A stretch of DNA of 6,084 nucleotides from DAIMZM01 sp036733985 (GTDB lineage: Bacteria; Bacillota; Dehalobacteriia; UBA4068): the NCBI GenBank assembly GCA_036733985.1, contig DAIMZM010000115.1, positions 1 through 6,084 on the forward strand, given 5' to 3'. The notes under the pieces were generated by a model. That model had not been told where the DNA came from, made no database searches, and was given only the letters and a program-made list of their open reading frames with translations. The position numbers were made by a program, and so were the translations under genes. Position 1 is the first letter of the stretch. Each line of letters opens with the position of its first letter. This document shows positions 4,922 to 6,084 of the stretch, piece by piece.

Positions 4922-6084
4922 TTGCTGGCAAAAATCAATAGCTGCGCGGTAGGCGGCATGCTGGGCTACCGGATCACGGTGGAAGCCGATGTGGGCCCGG
5001 GCTTATCCGCTTTTGATATCGTGGGCCTGCCCGACGCCTCGGTGCGGGAAAGCCGGGAACGGGTCCGGGCCGCCATCAAAAACTCCGGTTTTGATTTCCC
5101 CCTCCGGCGTATCACCGTGAACCTGGCGCCGGCGGATATCCGTAAGGAAGGCCCCTTTCTGGATCTGCCCATTGCCTTGGGCATCCTGGCCGCCACCGGC
5201 CAGCTTTCCGACGCCGCCCTGGCTTGCCTGGCTACCGCCGCCGTCTGCGGGGAATTATCCCTGGACGGCCACTTGCGCCCGGTCAGCGGCGTCCTGGCCA
5301 TGGCGGATCAGATCAGCCGGGAGCCGGAACTGGACAGCTTTTTCCTGCCGGAAGCGAACGCGGAGGAAGCGGCCATCGTGGCTGATTTGCGGGTTTTTGC
5401 CGTGGCTTCCCTGCGAGAAATGACGGAAGGCCTGGAAGGCCAAAGGCAGCTCTGCCCCACCCAGGTGGATACTGCGGCGCTGTTTGCCAAAGGCCAGGGC
5501 GGCCAGCGCCTGGATATGGCGGACGTCCGGGGCCAGCAGGCGGCGAAAAGGGCTTTGACCATTGCCGCGGCAGGGGCCCACAATATCCTGCTGCTGGGCC
5601 CGCCCGGCAGCGGCAAAACCATGCTGGCCCGCCGCCTGCCCGGCATTCTGCCGGATCTGACCTTTGCCGAAAGCATGGAAGTCACCAAACTGTTCAGCAT
5701 CAGCGGCCTGCTGCCGCTGGATCAGCCCCTGCTGACCCAGCGGCCTTTTCGCGCCCCTCATCATACCGCCTCGGCAGTAAGCATCATCGGCGGCGGCGCC
5801 AATCCCCGGCCCGGGGAAATCTCCCTGGCCAGCCATGGCGTGCTGTTTCTGGATGAGCTGCCGGAATTTCACCGGGATGTGCTGGAAGCCTTGCGCCAGC
5901 CCTTGGAGGATCATAAGGTGATCATTGTGCGGGCAGCGGGCCGGGTGGAGTTTCCCGCCCATTTTCAATTGATTGGGGCTTCCAACCCCTGCCCCTGCGG
6001 CTACTTTGGCGACAGCCTGAAGGCCTGCACCTGTACGCCTTATGCCCGCCAGCATTATCTGCGGAAGCTTTCCGGGCCGCTGAT
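4922..6084 (+). CDS. comM: YifB/ComM-family Mg-chelatase-like AAA+ ATPase (N-terminal 387 aa, cut by window edge)
   Basis: The gene starts at TTG and is open to the window end; 387 codons are visible of a usual ~500-510. Residues 1-165 are the family's N-terminal domain, beginning MLAKINSCAVGG, followed by DIVGLPDASVRESRERVRAAI (32-52) and VNLAPADIRKEGPFLDLPIALG (66-87). The AAA+ core has DVRGQQAAKRAL (201-212), Walker A GPPGSGKT (226-233), FRAPHHTAS (276-284), GEISLASHGVLFLDELPEF (298-316) with Walker B, and NPCPCG (355-360) followed by Cys369 and Cys371, the family's cysteine cluster. In naturally competent Gram-negative bacteria ComM is a hexameric helicase that drives branch migration of incoming donor DNA; a similar role here is inferred. 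It is divergent from the malic enzyme gene. Despite the 'Mg chelatase' label in many databases, no chelatase partner is nearby and metal chelation is unlikely. Confidence 0.95.
   Translation, partial: MLAKINSCAVGGMLGYRITVEADVGPGLSAFDIVGLPDASVRESRERVRAAIKNSGFDFPLRRITVNLAPADIRKEGPFLDLPIALGILAATGQLSDAALACLATAAVCGELSLDGHLRPVSGVLAMADQISREPELDSFFLPEANAEEAAIVADLRVFAVASLREMTEGLEGQRQLCPTQVDTAALFAKGQGGQRLDMADVRGQQAAKRALTIAAAGAHNILLLGPPGSGKTMLARRLPGILPDLTFAESMEVTKLFSISGLLPLDQPLLTQRPFRAPHHTASAVSIIGGGANPRPGEISLASHGVLFLDELPEFHRDVLEALRQPLEDHKVIIVRAAGRVEFPAHFQLIGASNPCPCGYFGDSLKACTCTPYARQHYLRKLSGPL

Noticed and set aside
5255..6055. Long minus-strand open frame (266 codons) opposite the ComM-like gene
   Set aside because: Its product is rich in Gln, Gly, Ala and Arg with no recognisable motif, while the plus-strand frame has full family motifs across the same bases. 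It is a by-product of GC-rich codon use.
4922..6084. Magnesium chelatase subunit for chlorophyll or cobalamin synthesis
   Set aside because: The N-terminal domain and the NPCPCG cysteine cluster are those of the YifB/ComM family, and no chelatase partner genes are adjacent.
1..6084. Signs of mobile DNA, defence system, CRISPR array or tRNA
   Set aside because: No spaced direct repeats, transposase or integrase motifs, or tRNA-like cloverleaf were seen by eye. Gene content is housekeeping and transport, and codon style is uniform.

Overview
The window reads as ordinary chromosomal DNA from a GC-rich bacterium, most likely a Bacillota (Clostridia- or Negativicutes-like) lineage. This rests on strong GGAGG-type ribosome binding sites, a TTG start with a near-canonical Shine-Dalgarno, well-formed sigma-A-type promoters in AT-richer gaps, a lipoprotein-anchored substrate-binding protein, and a short (390 aa) bacterial-type malic enzyme. 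The lineage is inference; no rRNA or other decisive marker is present. All genes share a GGC/GCC/CTG-rich codon style, and there are no insertion sequences, phage genes, tRNAs or CRISPR arrays.

Layout, left to right. (1) 1-313, minus strand: N-terminal part of an NhaC-family Na+/H+ antiporter that runs off the left edge, with its own promoter and a cluster of small palindromes in the 314-514 gap. (2) 515-3460, minus strand: a complete three-gene ABC importer operon of the iron-siderophore/cobalamin/heme (FecBCDE/BtuFCD) type. In transcription order it is a lipoprotein substrate-binding protein, a FecCD-type permease and a FecE-type ATPase, with 34 bp and then 2 bp between genes. (3) 3613-4785, minus strand: NAD(P)-dependent malic enzyme, with a strong promoter upstream and a convincing hairpin terminator downstream (3567-3594). 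(4) 4922-6084, plus strand: a YifB/ComM-type Mg-chelatase-like AAA+ ATPase, divergent from the malic enzyme, starting at TTG and cut by the right edge.

How the genes work together: the only clear functional unit is the importer. The lipoprotein would capture a metal chelate outside the membrane, a permease dimer would carry it across, and an ATPase dimer would drive transport. The malic enzyme (malate to pyruvate), the antiporter and ComM look like independent transcription units. I found no previously undescribed system. The items most worth a second look are short inverted repeats placed at three of the promoters: an arm pair bracketing the importer -10, a palindrome and a 5'-UTR hairpin at the antiporter promoter, and paired TTAACG boxes around the malic enzyme promoter. 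All may be operators, but none was tested statistically.
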